Part shown: positions 52,859 to 62,649 of the stretch, piece by piece
Position numbering within the stretch: the stretch's first letter is position 1
Layout: each line of letters begins with the position of its first letter
Assembly (NCBI GenBank): GCA_964388275.1
Contig: CAYLZD010000005.1
Coordinates: 1 to 64,000 of the forward strand
Direction: 5' to 3'
Length of the DNA stretch: 64,000 nucleotides
From: JARYLZ01 sp964388275
GTDB lineage: Bacteria > Bacteroidota > Ignavibacteria > SZUA-365
Position numbers and translations under genes: made by a program
The notes under the pieces: generated by a model
What the model was told of the DNA's origin: nothing
Databases searched by the model: none
The model's input: the letters and a program-made list of their open reading frames with translations, nothing else

Positions 52859-54256
52859 TCAATCCGGTTCGGTGTGCACGAAAACTTTTACGATGCGCGG
52901 ATCCATCGCGCTGATGTCGCTTTCGATGCGGTTGACGAGGTCATGCGCCTGTTTCAGCGTCAGGGTATCGTCGATCGAGCATGTCAAGGCGATTTTCAAG
53001 CCGCGCGCGGTTCTGAAACAGGAAATCCCGGCGCAGCGGCGCACATGGCCGGCTTCGGCCAACGCTGCCTTGATCCTGTCCAGGAGAGGAGCTTCCTCCT
53101 CGGCCGCGTTTTCGGCTTCCACAATGATAGAGGCGTCCTCCTCCAGGTGAACGCTCACTTCGGCGACTTCGGGCAGCTCGCTCACTATGCGCTTTTCAAC
53201 CTGAGTTGCCGCTTCGTGCGCCCGTATGAGCGTGGTCCCGAGTGGAAATTCTATATCCAGAGCGATATGAAACCGTCCGTCAACGCGCAGGACAAGCACG
53301 TTATGGGCCGTGAAGCCGGACATTTGAACCAGCCATGCAACGGCGTCCCGTACCGACTCGCCTTTTCCGATCGTCGGTTCCGCATGCACCAGAACGTCGG
53401 CGCGCGGGAAGGCCGACCTCACGCTGTCCTCAACAGCGTCTATTATGCGATGAACGGAATTGAAGGTTTCCAGCCGATGAACGCCGATGACGGCGTTGAC
53501 GAAGTGACGGCCGCCGGCCTGCCGCGACCGCAGCGATCGAATCTCGGTTACGCCCTGCACGGCGCTGATAGCAGCCGGGAGTCTGTCCGCTAGCCCTTCG
53601 GGCGCCCTGTCCAGCAGCATGTCAATAGTCCTCTTGCCGAGTCTCAGACTGATCCAGATGACGATGCCTGCAACGATGGAGGCAGCGATCGCGTCTCCTT
53701 CAGGAAAGCCGGCCGCCACGCAGCCCAAGCCGACGATAACGACCAGCGAACTGTAAATGTCTGTGCTGAAATGCAGCGCGTCGGCCTCGAGCGCTTGGCT
53801 GTCGTATTTGCGGGATACTCGTTTCAGGGCCCTCGAGCGGCTGAAATCTACCACTATCGAAACGGCTATCACGACGAAAGAGAGAGCGTTCACGTCCACA
53901 TCGCGGTGTCCGGTCGAAAGCCGTTCCAGGGCTTCGCCGAGTATCCATGCGCAAGTGACGAGCAGGAGAAGTGTTTGGGCGAGGGCGGAGAGGTTCTCGA
54001 CTTTGCCGTGCCCGTATTGGTGATTCCTGTCGGGCGGGCGGTCCGCGACGCGCACGGCCAGCAAGGTGATGGCGGCCGCGAAAAAATCCAGACCGGAATG
54101 CGCCGCCTCGGAGAGAATTCCCAGAGAGTTTGTCCACAGTCCGACACCGAGTTTGATCCCGGTGAGGAACACGGCCGCGAACACGGATGTTAAGGCAACG
54201 CGGTTCTTCTCGCGCGTCATCACAAGGTCGAATTGAGGCGGCGTCGGATTGTCCAT
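52859..54256 (-). CDS. Cation diffusion facilitator with three C-terminal repeats
   Basis: 465 residues from the ATG at 54256; CDF proteins are usually about 300. The transport domain has six helices with the site H53/D57 (AAHSGLDFF) and H162/D166 (LHFSTD): two His and two Asp, the arrangement of zinc-selective members. HQYGHGKVE follows helix 2. After residue 220 there are three ferredoxin-like repeats (about 226-294, 304-373, 389-464), each ending in a VxVHxE pattern (VLVHAEP, VSVHLEE, VFVHTEP); normal CDFs have one. The extra domains may sense metal. Divergent from the hypothetical gene at 54412. Confidence 0.88.
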   Translation of the reverse strand: MDNPTPPQFDLVMTREKNRVALTSVFAAVFLTGIKLGVGLWTNSLGILSEAAHSGLDFFAAAITLLAVRVADRPPDRNHQYGHGKVENLSALAQTLLLLVTCAWILGEALERLSTGHRDVDVNALSFVVIAVSIVVDFSRSRALKRVSRKYDSQALEADALHFSTDIYSSLVVIVGLGCVAAGFPEGDAIAASIVAGIVIWISLRLGKRTIDMLLDRAPEGLADRLPAAISAVQGVTEIRSLRSRQAGGRHFVNAVIGVHRLETFNSVHRIIDAVEDSVRSAFPRADVLVHAEPTIGKGESVRDAVAWLVQMSGFTAHNVLVLRVDGRFHIALDIEFPLGTTLIRAHEAATQVEKRIVSELPEVAEVSVHLEEDASIIVEAENAAEEEAPLLDRIKAALAEAGHVRRCAGISCFRTARGLKIALTCSIDDTLTLKQAHDLVNRIESDISAMDPRIVKVFVHTEPD

Positions 54257-54411
54257 CGACCGAAAGATACGGCATCGGCGGCCGCGCGCAAACGCGTTGC
54301 CGATGCGCCGCATTCCTGCATTGTTCAAGCGCGTTGTTTGTCGTACAATGCCGTATGCGCCACTCCGGCTCCGTATTACAACCTCGCGCCGCATGAATAG
54401 CGCAAACGCGT

Positions 54412-55113
54412 ATGGCTCCCCCACATATCGACACGGATCGCGCGATCAAACAAAGAAGCGCCGAAGCAATGACAGCTGCTCTCTTGCTGCACGGTCTGCT
54501 GTTGCTGCTATCCGCTCTTTGGACGCTCGGGACGCCGGGACTGCAGGAACGCGTAGAAGCGGTGTCGCTGTCCGTGATCCGTCATTCTGAGCGGTCCGCG
54601 CCGCGGGTAGTACGGGCGGTGCGCGGCCGTTTTGCGGTGGTCGCGCCGCGGGCATCGGGAAATACGGCCGCGCCGGCGTCAGCCGGCGAGGCCGGCGCGC
54701 CGGCGTTGATCCAGCCGGAGGCGCCCGCGCGGGGGGACACAACCGTCTCCGCACGAACGCCCAGGCTGGTCACGAAAAAAGAATTGACGCCCGAACAGGC
54801 GATGAAGGAATTGCTCGAGCTGCTCGAGCGGCATCCCGAGTTTCGGAATCTCGCGTTGCGTGAAGCGATCGCGGGCGACGGAATGGCGCCCGACCGGCGG
54901 CCCAAGACGGATCTGCGGCTCGAGGAAATGCTGGCAATGGAAAACTGGAGATCATCCTGGGAATACGAGTTGACGAAGCGGGGAGGAGGCGGGTACACCG
55001 GACCATATGATCCGGTATTCGGTTTCGACCGGGACAAGTATTCCGGTTTTCAGGTCAACATCCCGGAACTTCTGAAATTTCTGAAGCGATTGATAGGAGG
55101 AGCTAAGGATTGA
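54412..55113 (+). CDS. Hypothetical protein with one N-terminal membrane helix
   Basis: 233 residues. One hydrophobic helix near residues 21-42 (TAALLLHGLLLLLSALWTLG), then an Ala/Pro/Arg-rich linker of about 70 residues, a helical middle (TPEQAMKELLELLERHPEFRNLALRE) and a Gly/Tyr-rich segment (RGGGGYTGPYDPVFGFDRD). The layout resembles TonB-like or energizer anchors, but no TonB C-domain is seen. No family recognised. Overlaps the end of the convergent lipoprotein gene by 11 bases. Confidence 0.55.
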   Translation: MAPPHIDTDRAIKQRSAEAMTAALLLHGLLLLLSALWTLGTPGLQERVEAVSLSVIRHSERSAPRVVRAVRGRFAVVAPRASGNTAAPASAGEAGAPALIQPEAPARGDTTVSARTPRLVTKKELTPEQAMKELLELLERHPEFRNLALREAIAGDGMAPDRRPKTDLRLEEMLAMENWRSSWEYELTKRGGGGYTGPYDPVFGFDRDKYSGFQVNIPELLKFLKRLIGGAKD

Positions 55114-55513
55114 CCGTCACCCGCACCGTATCACTCCCCTCCACCGAGCCGACGATCACCCCGCGCGCTACCACCGTGTGTTCGCCGGTGACTCCTCTGA
55201 TATCCCAATCCCAGGAATAATCAGGCACGAAGTCGGTGAATCTGTGTTCACCGTCCACATAGAATTCGCATTGCACGAGACAACCGCAGTTTTTCGTGAT
55301 TTCAACGCGGACCTGCAGGACTGAATCCGTTATCACGGCGCCGTCCAGGGGCGCCGTCACTGTGGCTTGCACCCGGCGCGGCTCGATGGGCACGTCGTCG
55401 CATGCCGTCCAGTGGACGGCTGAGGCCGACAGCAGAGCGAGCAGGACCCATCCAAAGGCCTGGCACCTGGAGCGTTTCAGCGTTTTCATGCGTTGCGGGG
55501 AGCTTGTGTTCAT
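55103..55513 (-). CDS. Small lipoprotein or secreted Ig-like domain protein
   Basis: 136 residues from the ATG at 55513, which overlaps the stop of the glycosyltransferase gene (ATGA), so translation is coupled. The start has a basic region then ALLSASAVHWTAC, a weak lipobox. The mature part has the pattern of an Ig-like or Big-type domain: VTAPLDGAVITDSVLQVRVEI, CLVQCEFYVDG, YSWDWDIRGVTGEHTVVARGV. Three Cys residues (CGCLVQC) may form disulfides. Function unknown. Confidence 0.6.
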   Translation of the reverse strand: MNTSSPQRMKTLKRSRCQAFGWVLLALLSASAVHWTACDDVPIEPRRVQATVTAPLDGAVITDSVLQVRVEITKNCGCLVQCEFYVDGEHRFTDFVPDYSWDWDIRGVTGEHTVVARGVIVGSVEGSDTVRVTVNP

Positions 55514-56550
55514 TGAGGGAATATACGATCGAAAGCGTTCAGAACCGTTTCCGGATCCAGCTCCGTCATGCAGACATTGCCGATGGCGCAGCTCGTCAGG
55601 TTGCAGGCGATGCAGTCCAATCCTTCCCGTCTCACCCAGGCGCTGCTGGCGTTGAAAGGTCCCTGAAGATAAGGATTGGTCGGCCCGAAAATGCCGAGCA
55701 CCGGCAGGCCGACGGCCGCGCCGATGTGCATGGGACCGGTGTCGTTGGCGATCAACGCATCGCAGCGGGCCAGGAGGGCGCCGAGTTGGGCGATGCTTGT
55801 CGGCGGTATCACCACGGCTTCGGAGTGCATCATATCCCTGACGGCCGCGGCGTCCTGTTCCTCGCCCGGACCCCACAACAGAAGAACTGTCGCGCGGCGG
55901 CGTTCTGCGAGCGCGTCCCCGAGGCGGGCGAAATTCCGCAGGCCCCAGCGCTTCGTTTCCCATGTGCCTCCGGAATTCAGGGCAATGAGCGGGCGGCGTG
56001 GATCGAGAGCTTTCAGGTATTCATCGGCCCAGGCGGCCACCGCGGCGGGCGGATGCCAGGTGACGGTGCGGTCGGTGACGGGGATGTCGAGAGCGGCGAG
56101 AGCGTCGAGGTTGAACTCGGTGTTGTGTACGCGGTCGGAGCGGCTGCCGACATGCGCATTGTAGGCCCAGGCCCTGCCGCGGAACGGATAGCCGACCCGG
56201 ATGCGCGCTCCTGTCGCGAAAGCCATTTGGGCCGAGCGCGGATTGCAGAAGAGGTCGAACACCAGGTCGTAACGGGCGCGCCTCAGTTCAAGGAAGAGTC
56301 GAAGAATGGAATCCTTTCGAGGCCTGAAAATGATCGCTTCGTCGAACTCTGGAATGTTGCGGACAATGTCTTCAGCCGGCGCCTCGGTGAGTATGTCGAT
56401 TCGGGCGCCGGGGAACGCCGAGCGCAGGTTGCGCGCTACGACTGTTGAGAGCAACACGTCTCCGATGGCGCGCAATTTAATGGCCAGAATGCGGCGGACC
56501 GGCAGACCCCGCAGTGAAGGGTATTTCCACGAATCCGGAACGGCCCGCAC
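55510..56550 (-). CDS. GT9-family heptosyltransferase-like glycosyltransferase
   Basis: 346 residues from a GTG. GT9/heptosyltransferase features: start RRILAIKLRAIGDVLLSTVVA, WETKRWGLRNFARLGDAL in the middle, and the nucleotide-sugar site IANDTGPMHIGAAVGLPVLGIFGPT. The C-terminus has CIACNLTSCAIGNVCM, a Cys-rich patch. It probably adds heptose or a related sugar to the lipopolysaccharide core at the inner membrane. Donor and acceptor are not proven. It lies 18 bases after ackA on the same strand. Confidence 0.88.
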   Translation of the reverse strand: MRAVPDSWKYPSLRGLPVRRILAIKLRAIGDVLLSTVVARNLRSAFPGARIDILTEAPAEDIVRNIPEFDEAIIFRPRKDSILRLFLELRRARYDLVFDLFCNPRSAQMAFATGARIRVGYPFRGRAWAYNAHVGSRSDRVHNTEFNLDALAALDIPVTDRTVTWHPPAAVAAWADEYLKALDPRRPLIALNSGGTWETKRWGLRNFARLGDALAERRRATVLLLWGPGEEQDAAAVRDMMHSEAVVIPPTSIAQLGALLARCDALIANDTGPMHIGAAVGLPVLGIFGPTNPYLQGPFNASSAWVRREGLDCIACNLTSCAIGNVCMTELDPETVLNAFDRIFPQ

Positions 56551-56568
56551 GGCTATGCGCCGCGGACG

Positions 56569-57822
56569 TCAGTCCGCGCTTTCGAGCTGTCGGTTGCGCA
56601 CCATGTTCTTCATCGAGGGCGGCAGCTGACCGCGGACGATATGCATGGTGTCCAGCGCTATCACGAGCTCCTCGTTTGTCGGGATGACGCCCACAACAAC
56701 CTTGGAGCCCTGCCGAGAAATGAGCCGCTCCTTGGGACCCGAGGAATTGGCTTCTTCATCGAAATCCACGCCCAGGAAGCCCAGATTGGAGCAGACGGCT
56801 TCGCGCACGTTCGAGCTGTTCTCGCCGATACCTCCTGTAAAGACGATGCCGTCCACTCCTCCCATAGAGGCGGCATAGGCGCCGATGTACTTGCGCACCC
56901 TGTGGCAGAACATATCGAAGGCGATCCTCGCCCTGTTGTTTCCGGCGGCCATGCTGGATTCGATTTCGCGCATGTCGCTGCTTTCGCCTGATACTCCCAT
57001 CAGACCGCTGTGCTTGTTGAGTAGCGTCGTCGCTTCCGCGAGGGTCAGGCCTTCCTTGCCCATCACGTATAGTATGAGCTGCGGATCGATGTCGCCGGAG
57101 CGGGTGCCCATGAGGAGGCCTTCGAGCGGCGTGAAACCCATTGTCGTGTCCACGCTCTGGCCGGCTTTGACCGCCGCCATGCTGCATCCGTTGCCGAGAT
57201 GGCAGGTGATTAAGTTCAGATCTTCTATCGGGCGGTCAAGCACCTCGGCCATGCGATTGGCCACGAAAAAGTGCGAGGTGCCGTGGAAGCCGTAGCGGCG
57301 TATCTTGTATTTGCTGTAAAAAACATAGGGGATTCCATAGAGGAAGACCGAGGGCGCCATCGACTGATGGAAGGCGGTATCGAACACGCCAACCTGGGGG
57401 ATATCGGGGAGATGCTGCTTGCAGGCCATGATACCGCGAATGTTGTGCGGATTGTGCAGAGGCGCCAACTCGATGTTGTCCCGCAGCGACTGCAGCACCT
57501 GGTCGGTTATCAGCACGGAGCCCGCGAAATCCTCGGCGCCGTGAACCACCCTGTGGCCGACCGCGTGTATTTCGGATTTTTCCTTTATGACGCCGTGATT
57601 CTTGCTGAGCAGGACCGCGAGAACGTACTCGATGCCCATGCCATGATCGAGTATGTCGCCGGTAAGCTTGATCGTGTCGCTGTCGAAGCGCGTATTTGTG
57701 AGTACGGCGCCGCTCATTCCGATGCGGTCCACCAGGCCCTTGGCCATAGTGGTCCGAGATTCGGATTCGATGAATTGATACTTTATCGAGGAGCTTCCGC
57801 AATTGACGACGAGGATATTCAT
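56569..57822 (-). CDS. ackA: Acetate kinase
   Basis: 417 residues. ASKHA-fold signatures: start MNILVVNCGSSSIKYQFIE, GHRVVHGAEDFAGS, the active-site RYGFHGTSH, HLGNGCSMAA, and the second ATP-binding segment VFTGGIGENSSNVRE. It makes ATP and acetate from acetyl phosphate. With nifJ it forms a route from pyruvate to acetate; phosphotransacetylase is not seen here. Likely co-transcribed with the hydroxyacyl-CoA dehydrogenase gene 64 bases upstream. Confidence 0.98.
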   Translation of the reverse strand: MNILVVNCGSSSIKYQFIESESRTTMAKGLVDRIGMSGAVLTNTRFDSDTIKLTGDILDHGMGIEYVLAVLLSKNHGVIKEKSEIHAVGHRVVHGAEDFAGSVLITDQVLQSLRDNIELAPLHNPHNIRGIMACKQHLPDIPQVGVFDTAFHQSMAPSVFLYGIPYVFYSKYKIRRYGFHGTSHFFVANRMAEVLDRPIEDLNLITCHLGNGCSMAAVKAGQSVDTTMGFTPLEGLLMGTRSGDIDPQLILYVMGKEGLTLAEATTLLNKHSGLMGVSGESSDMREIESSMAAGNNRARIAFDMFCHRVRKYIGAYAASMGGVDGIVFTGGIGENSSNVREAVCSNLGFLGVDFDEEANSSGPKERLISRQGSKVVVGVIPTNEELVIALDTMHIVRGQLPPSMKNMVRNRQLESAD

Positions 57823-57886
57823 AGGTGCTCTGTCTGATGTTAAGAGGTGTATTGCACGCCGGCTCAGCGTCTTCGGGAGTTCAGTC

Positions 57887-58840
57887 TCAGGCCTTGTTCT
57901 CGCGCTTTATCCTGTTGCCTGAATCATCGTAAAAGAAGAATCCCTGGCCGCTCTTCTTGCCGTATTTCTGTTCCCTGACGAGACGGCGGAGCAGAGGGCA
58001 GGGCCGGTATTTGGTTTCGCCGAATTCGTGAAACATAGTCTCCATCATTGCGAGCAGTTCCTCTAGACCCATGGAGTCGGCCAATTCGAGCGGTCCCATC
58101 TGGAAATTGAAGCCCAGACGCATGGCGGTGTCGATATCCTCGGCGGTGGCGACGCCTTCCATAAGGATGTACATCGCCTCGTTCAGCATCGGAATGATAG
58201 TGCGCGTCGTAATGAAACCGGGGTATTCGTAGACTTCCACCGGGGTCTTTCCGATCGTCCTGATGAAGTCCTTGGTGCGGCGGAAAGTCTCGTCCGAAGT
58301 CTGGAAGGCCCGTATAATTTCGCAGAGCGGCGTCTTGGGCACCGGATTCGAGAAATGCAAACCGATGAGCTTGTGCTGATTGGCAACCTTTCGTGCGAGT
58401 TTGGTCAGGCTCAACGTCGAGGTGTTCGAGGCGATTATGGTGTCCGCGCGGCAGATCTTGTCCAGGCGCAGCAACATATCCTGCTTGAGCGCGGCGTCCT
58501 CGTCCACGGCTTCCATGACGAAATCCACGTGCTCCATATCGTCGAAATTGGTCGACACTTTGATTCGAGAGAGTATTGCCCGCTTTTCGCCGGCGGTCAT
58601 CGCCCAGCGCTGTATCTCGCGGTCCATGTTTTCGGAAAGCCCGTCTATGCAGGCCTGCACGCGCTCGGAATCGCGTTCAATGATCAGCACGTTGATTCCA
58701 TGGGTGGATAGCGTCTGCGCGATGCCCCTGCCCATCACGCCGCCGCCGATGATGCCGACGGATTCGATGCGGCCTTCGCCTGTGGATTGTGCGGGGATCT
58801 GGTTTGTGAGATCCTTGAGTGTCAGTGATTGATCGGACAT
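57887..58840 (-). CDS. 3-hydroxyacyl/3-hydroxybutyryl-CoA dehydrogenase
   Basis: 317 residues (usual about 283) with an N-terminal extension of about 24. NAD site GIIGGGVMGRGIAQTL, IASNTSTLSLTKLA, the catalytic His in GLHFSNPVPKTPLCEII with the Glu eleven residues later, and GFITTRTIIPMLNEAM. It oxidises 3-hydroxybutyryl-CoA or the reverse, in fatty acid or butyrate-type metabolism. No thiolase or crotonase gene is seen here, so the pathway is open. Confidence 0.93.
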   Translation of the reverse strand: MSDQSLTLKDLTNQIPAQSTGEGRIESVGIIGGGVMGRGIAQTLSTHGINVLIIERDSERVQACIDGLSENMDREIQRWAMTAGEKRAILSRIKVSTNFDDMEHVDFVMEAVDEDAALKQDMLLRLDKICRADTIIASNTSTLSLTKLARKVANQHKLIGLHFSNPVPKTPLCEIIRAFQTSDETFRRTKDFIRTIGKTPVEVYEYPGFITTRTIIPMLNEAMYILMEGVATAEDIDTAMRLGFNFQMGPLELADSMGLEELLAMMETMFHEFGETKYRPCPLLRRLVREQKYGKKSGQGFFFYDDSGNRIKRENKA

Positions 58841-59069
58841 GGTTGCTGCTCCGGTGAGATCCCGAGAAAAGGAACAATTCCGTAGAAAGTCCTGGCGATT
58901 TCTATTCCTTTAGGTTCGTGTCGGGATTATGTAGTGGCTCTGCGTGCGGATTCGGTCGGCATATATCGACCAAATAATAAATTACCATCCGCGCCTTGAA
59001 TAAAAAAGTGTTTCCAGCCGCCGGAGTCCGCATATTCCACGGGACGGAAGCGCGCTATGCTCGCCGCGT

Positions 59070-60296
59070 TCACTCGGTCTGAGCGTTGGCGGAATGAATA
59101 TGCTGCAACAAGCCGGCGCCCGCCATGCTTGTCAGAAGAAAGGATCCCCCGTAACTCATGAAGGGAAGAGGAAGGCCGACCACGGGCAGCAGGCCGAGCA
59201 CCATTCCGATATTGACGAATATGTGGAATCCGAACATCGAGGTGATTCCCACTGCAAGAATTCCGTTGAACCGGAAAACCGAGCTTCTGGCTATGCGGAT
59301 CCCGCGGAATACTATCGTTCCGTAGAGCAGAAGTATCACGGCCGCCCCGACGAAACCGAACTCCTCAGCCGGCACCGAGAATATGAAGTCCGTGGACTGT
59401 TCCGGAACGAATCTCAATTGCGTCTGAGAACCCTGTAGATAACCGGAGCCTGTAAGACCGCCGGCGCCCACGGCGACCTTGGACTGCACGACGTTGTATC
59501 CGCTGGCGCGCGGATCGCTGGATGGATCGAGATAAACAGCGATGCGGTCCTTCTGATAATCCGGCAGGCGATCGTAGAGGAACTGCACGGTGAAACCGAC
59601 GACGAGATTTAATACGATGAATAGGAGGGCTATTCCAAGATTTCGGCGCAGGATGTAGAACATGGCCGAAATCGCCGCCACGAAAGCCAGGAAGAGCCAT
59701 AAATCAAGAACGGAGAGCACCGCTGTGATCACCGGCGAGACTAGCGTCATCAGGATCACCATGTCGGCGCCTCCCCAGAATATCATGAACAGGAAAACGG
59801 CCCAATAAACCATGCCTGTTCCGAAGTCCGGTTGAATGAATACCAGGATCCAAGGGAGCGCGACAAGTCCGAATGCCTTGGATAAGTCGCCGAAGGATCT
59901 CAAACTGGTTCGAGAGTCCGCGACGAAACGCGCCAGCGCGAGAAGAGTGGCCACCTTTGCGAATTCAGAGGGTTGTATTCCGAAGCCGCCGATTCCGAAC
60001 CAGCCCTTGTTGCCCGCGACTGTTTTCCCGACAAAGAGGACCAGGATGAGCGGTATGATGGCCGCGATGTAGAAGTGCCAGGCGGAGTAGTGAAAAAACC
60101 GCTGCGGCGCGAACATGATGAGCAGAAAAATGAGACCCCCGAGGGCTGTCCAGAACGCCTGCTTCTGAAAACGAACCGCCAATTCAGTGCCGTGAGTCAC
60201 GCTGTAAATCGACGCGAGACCGATGACCGCGAGCGCCGTCACCGACAGCAGCAACGACACGTCTATGCGGGCTATCAATCTTCTGCGGCGCTGCAT
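59070..60296 (-). CDS. rodA: Rod-shape peptidoglycan glycosyltransferase RodA
   Basis: 408 residues, SEDS family with ten membrane helices. Typical parts: GLASIYSVTHG, GNKGWFGIGGFGIQPSEFAKVA, IQPDFGTGMVY, GAGGLTGSGYLQGSQTQLRFVPEQSTDFIFSV, and LPFMSYGGS at the end. It joins lipid II into glycan chains during cell elongation, with PBP2. Its ATG overlaps the mrdA stop (TGATG), so the two are made together. Last gene of the rod operon. Confidence 0.97.
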   Translation of the reverse strand: MQRRRRLIARIDVSLLLSVTALAVIGLASIYSVTHGTELAVRFQKQAFWTALGGLIFLLIMFAPQRFFHYSAWHFYIAAIIPLILVLFVGKTVAGNKGWFGIGGFGIQPSEFAKVATLLALARFVADSRTSLRSFGDLSKAFGLVALPWILVFIQPDFGTGMVYWAVFLFMIFWGGADMVILMTLVSPVITAVLSVLDLWLFLAFVAAISAMFYILRRNLGIALLFIVLNLVVGFTVQFLYDRLPDYQKDRIAVYLDPSSDPRASGYNVVQSKVAVGAGGLTGSGYLQGSQTQLRFVPEQSTDFIFSVPAEEFGFVGAAVILLLYGTIVFRGIRIARSSVFRFNGILAVGITSMFGFHIFVNIGMVLGLLPVVGLPLPFMSYGGSFLLTSMAGAGLLQHIHSANAQTE

Positions 60297-62134
60297 CAGT
60301 CGGCGAGGATGACCGGCGCCCGCTGCGCCGGCTGGGTGGTTTCTCGGGGCGCTTCGCTCGAATCGGGGCTTGCCGGCCGGGCGCCGTGTCCCGACAGCGC
60401 GTAGCGGATCAATGAGCCGGCAACCGGAGCGGCGGTTTCGCCTCCCCAGCCGCCGTTCTCAATTATCACGGCCGCAGCGATTCTGGGTGATTCCGCCGGA
60501 GCGTAACCCACAAACCAGGCGTGATCACGGCCGTGCGGGTTCTGCGCGGTTCCGGTCTTGCCCGCTACGCGGAAGCTTCCGATACGGGCGGCATACCCTG
60601 TCCCGTTGCCCTGCACCACTCTGACCATTCCCTGCTGAACCGCTTTCCAGACGTCAGGGGCCACCGGAAGCCGCTCGCTCAGCACCGGGATGTCCCTTTT
60701 TCCGCCCGCGCCGCGGTCGATAACGGCACGCACTGCGTGCGGCCGGTAGTATTTTCCGCCGTTCGCTATCGTGGCGGTGAAAGCCGCCATTTGAAGCGGT
60801 GTGGTGTTGATCTCGCCCTGTCCGATACCGAGACTCACCAGATAGCCCTTGTTCCATCTCGTTCCGTAACGCCTGTTGTAATAGGCCTCGCTGGGAAGAA
60901 CACCCTGCGTCTCGCTCGCGACATCTATTCCGGTCGGCCGTCCGAAATGGAACATCGCTCCGTACCTTGACCATGCATCGAAACCAAGACGGAAAATAAG
61001 CTTGTAGAAAAAGACGTTACAGGAAGATTCTATCGCCCGTACAACGTTGATGTTTCCATGAGCGCCGTGACATTTGAAGGTGACTCCCGCGAGGGTGTAG
61101 TATCCCGGGCATGGGATTGTGGAAGAGGCGTTGATAATGCCTTCCTGCAGCGCCGCCACAGCAAGCATCATTTTGAAAGTCGAACCCGGCGGGTAAGCGG
61201 CCATCGTGCAGCGATTGTAAAGGGGCAAGCCCTTGTCCGAATTGAGGCCGCGCCAGAATTCGGGGGAAATGCGGCCTGACATGCTGCTGAGGTCGTAGTC
61301 AGGACTGCTTGCGAATGCGAGAACCTCTCCGTTGTTCGGGTCCAGCGCCACGATCGCTCCGCGTCTGCCGTGAAGAAGGCGTTCGGCGTGTTCCTGCAGC
61401 TTCATGTCTATGGTCAGCACAAGATCCGCGCCCTCATGAGCGGGCTGGTCGGCCTGCCCGTTGTCGAAGCGTTCCATGACTTTCCCGCGCGAGTCGACGG
61501 TGAAGTATTCGTAGCCCTTGCGGCCGCGCAGCACTTCCTCGTAATATGCTTCGATTCCATTGTATCCCACCACATCGCCCGGCTGATAATAGGGACCGCG
61601 TCTGGCCAGCAGAGTCGGCGAGATTTCGCGGGTGTATCCGAGTAGATGAGACATGCGCGGCTTCATCTTGTAAACACGCCTGCTCTCAACCACATAGCCG
61701 ACGCCGGGGAGCAGGGCGCGGCTTTCTTCCAGCAGGGCCAATTGCTCGAAGGTAATATCACGGGAGATTTTCACCGGTTCGAAGGTGGTTCCGGTGTGCT
61801 GGGCGAGCCGGCTGCGCACGAATGCCGTGTCGAGTTGGAACATGCGGCACAGAACCGGCAGGGACTCCTCGCGGAACTCGAATGGTGTTATGGTGAGTGT
61901 ATATGAAGGGTTGTTGTCCACAATAATATTGCCGTCTCTGTCGTATACAAGGCCGCGCATCGGTTCACGAGCGACCCGCCGCACCGAATTTCGTCGCGCG
62001 TGTTCGCGAAACTCGTCGTAGTCGACGAACTGCAACTGGTACAGCCGATAGGCAAGCATGGCGAACATCGCCATGAAGAGCGCGCCGATCACCGCGACCC
62101 GGCGTGAGGATCCCTTCTGAGAGTAGTCCGTCAA
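60296..62134 (-). CDS. mrdA: Penicillin-binding protein 2
   Basis: 612 residues from a TTG at 62134 that overlaps the mreD stop (TTGA). One membrane helix (about 13-30), a PBP dimerisation region (MRGLVYDRDGNIIVDN), then the transpeptidase with Ser-x-x-Lys STFK (318-321), SCN (371-373) and KTGT (526-529). It cross-links peptidoglycan in the lateral wall with RodA. Length and order are normal. Confidence 0.97.
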   Translation of the reverse strand: MTDYSQKGSSRRVAVIGALFMAMFAMLAYRLYQLQFVDYDEFREHARRNSVRRVAREPMRGLVYDRDGNIIVDNNPSYTLTITPFEFREESLPVLCRMFQLDTAFVRSRLAQHTGTTFEPVKISRDITFEQLALLEESRALLPGVGYVVESRRVYKMKPRMSHLLGYTREISPTLLARRGPYYQPGDVVGYNGIEAYYEEVLRGRKGYEYFTVDSRGKVMERFDNGQADQPAHEGADLVLTIDMKLQEHAERLLHGRRGAIVALDPNNGEVLAFASSPDYDLSSMSGRISPEFWRGLNSDKGLPLYNRCTMAAYPPGSTFKMMLAVAALQEGIINASSTIPCPGYYTLAGVTFKCHGAHGNINVVRAIESSCNVFFYKLIFRLGFDAWSRYGAMFHFGRPTGIDVASETQGVLPSEAYYNRRYGTRWNKGYLVSLGIGQGEINTTPLQMAAFTATIANGGKYYRPHAVRAVIDRGAGGKRDIPVLSERLPVAPDVWKAVQQGMVRVVQGNGTGYAARIGSFRVAGKTGTAQNPHGRDHAWFVGYAPAESPRIAAAVIIENGGWGGETAAPVAGSLIRYALSGHGARPASPDSSEAPRETTQPAQRAPVILAD

Positions 62135-62649
62135 GGCGCCTCCTGCAGCGACACGCGCTTGCGGGATCGGGAGGCTATCAGGACTGCCGCCGCGATGAAC
62201 AGAGTGCTGTAAAGAGCGCCGCCCGGTCCTTGAGCGGCCAGAACCGCGAGAGTGTCGGTGTCCATCGCGCGGAAATAAGACAATATGAGCACCAGGTTGT
62301 GCAGCAAAGAAAACAGAAATCCCAAAAGCACGAATCTTGGCAAAGCGCCGTAGGGCGACGGCCTTTCAGGATCGTACAATTGTCCGGCCGCGAAGCCGGT
62401 CACTGTCTTGGCCAGCGCTGAAATGCCGACTATTTCCGCCGACGCCAGGTCGAGAAACAGACCCGCGGAGAAACCCATAACGGTCGCGGGGACCGCGCCC
62501 TTTCGGAAGGCCAGGAAGTATAATCCCGCCAGGACGAAATCTGGGCCAACGCCCGAGATATCCAGCAGAGGCGCGAACAGAATCTGAAGCGTCGTAAGCA
62601 GGGCGAACAATCCGGCCCAGAGCAGTATGTCCCGCACATTCGGAGTCAT
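62131..62649 (-). CDS. mreD: Rod-shape determining protein MreD
   Basis: 172 residues with five to six membrane helices; DFVLAGLYFLAFRKGAVPA and FSAGLFLDLASAEIVGISAL are typical of MreD. It belongs to the elongasome with MreB, MreC, PBP2 and RodA. ATG overlaps the mreC stop (ATGA). Confidence 0.93.
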   Translation of the reverse strand: MTPNVRDILLWAGLFALLTTLQILFAPLLDISGVGPDFVLAGLYFLAFRKGAVPATVMGFSAGLFLDLASAEIVGISALAKTVTGFAAGQLYDPERPSPYGALPRFVLLGFLFSLLHNLVLILSYFRAMDTDTLAVLAAQGPGGALYSTLFIAAAVLIASRSRKRVSLQEAP

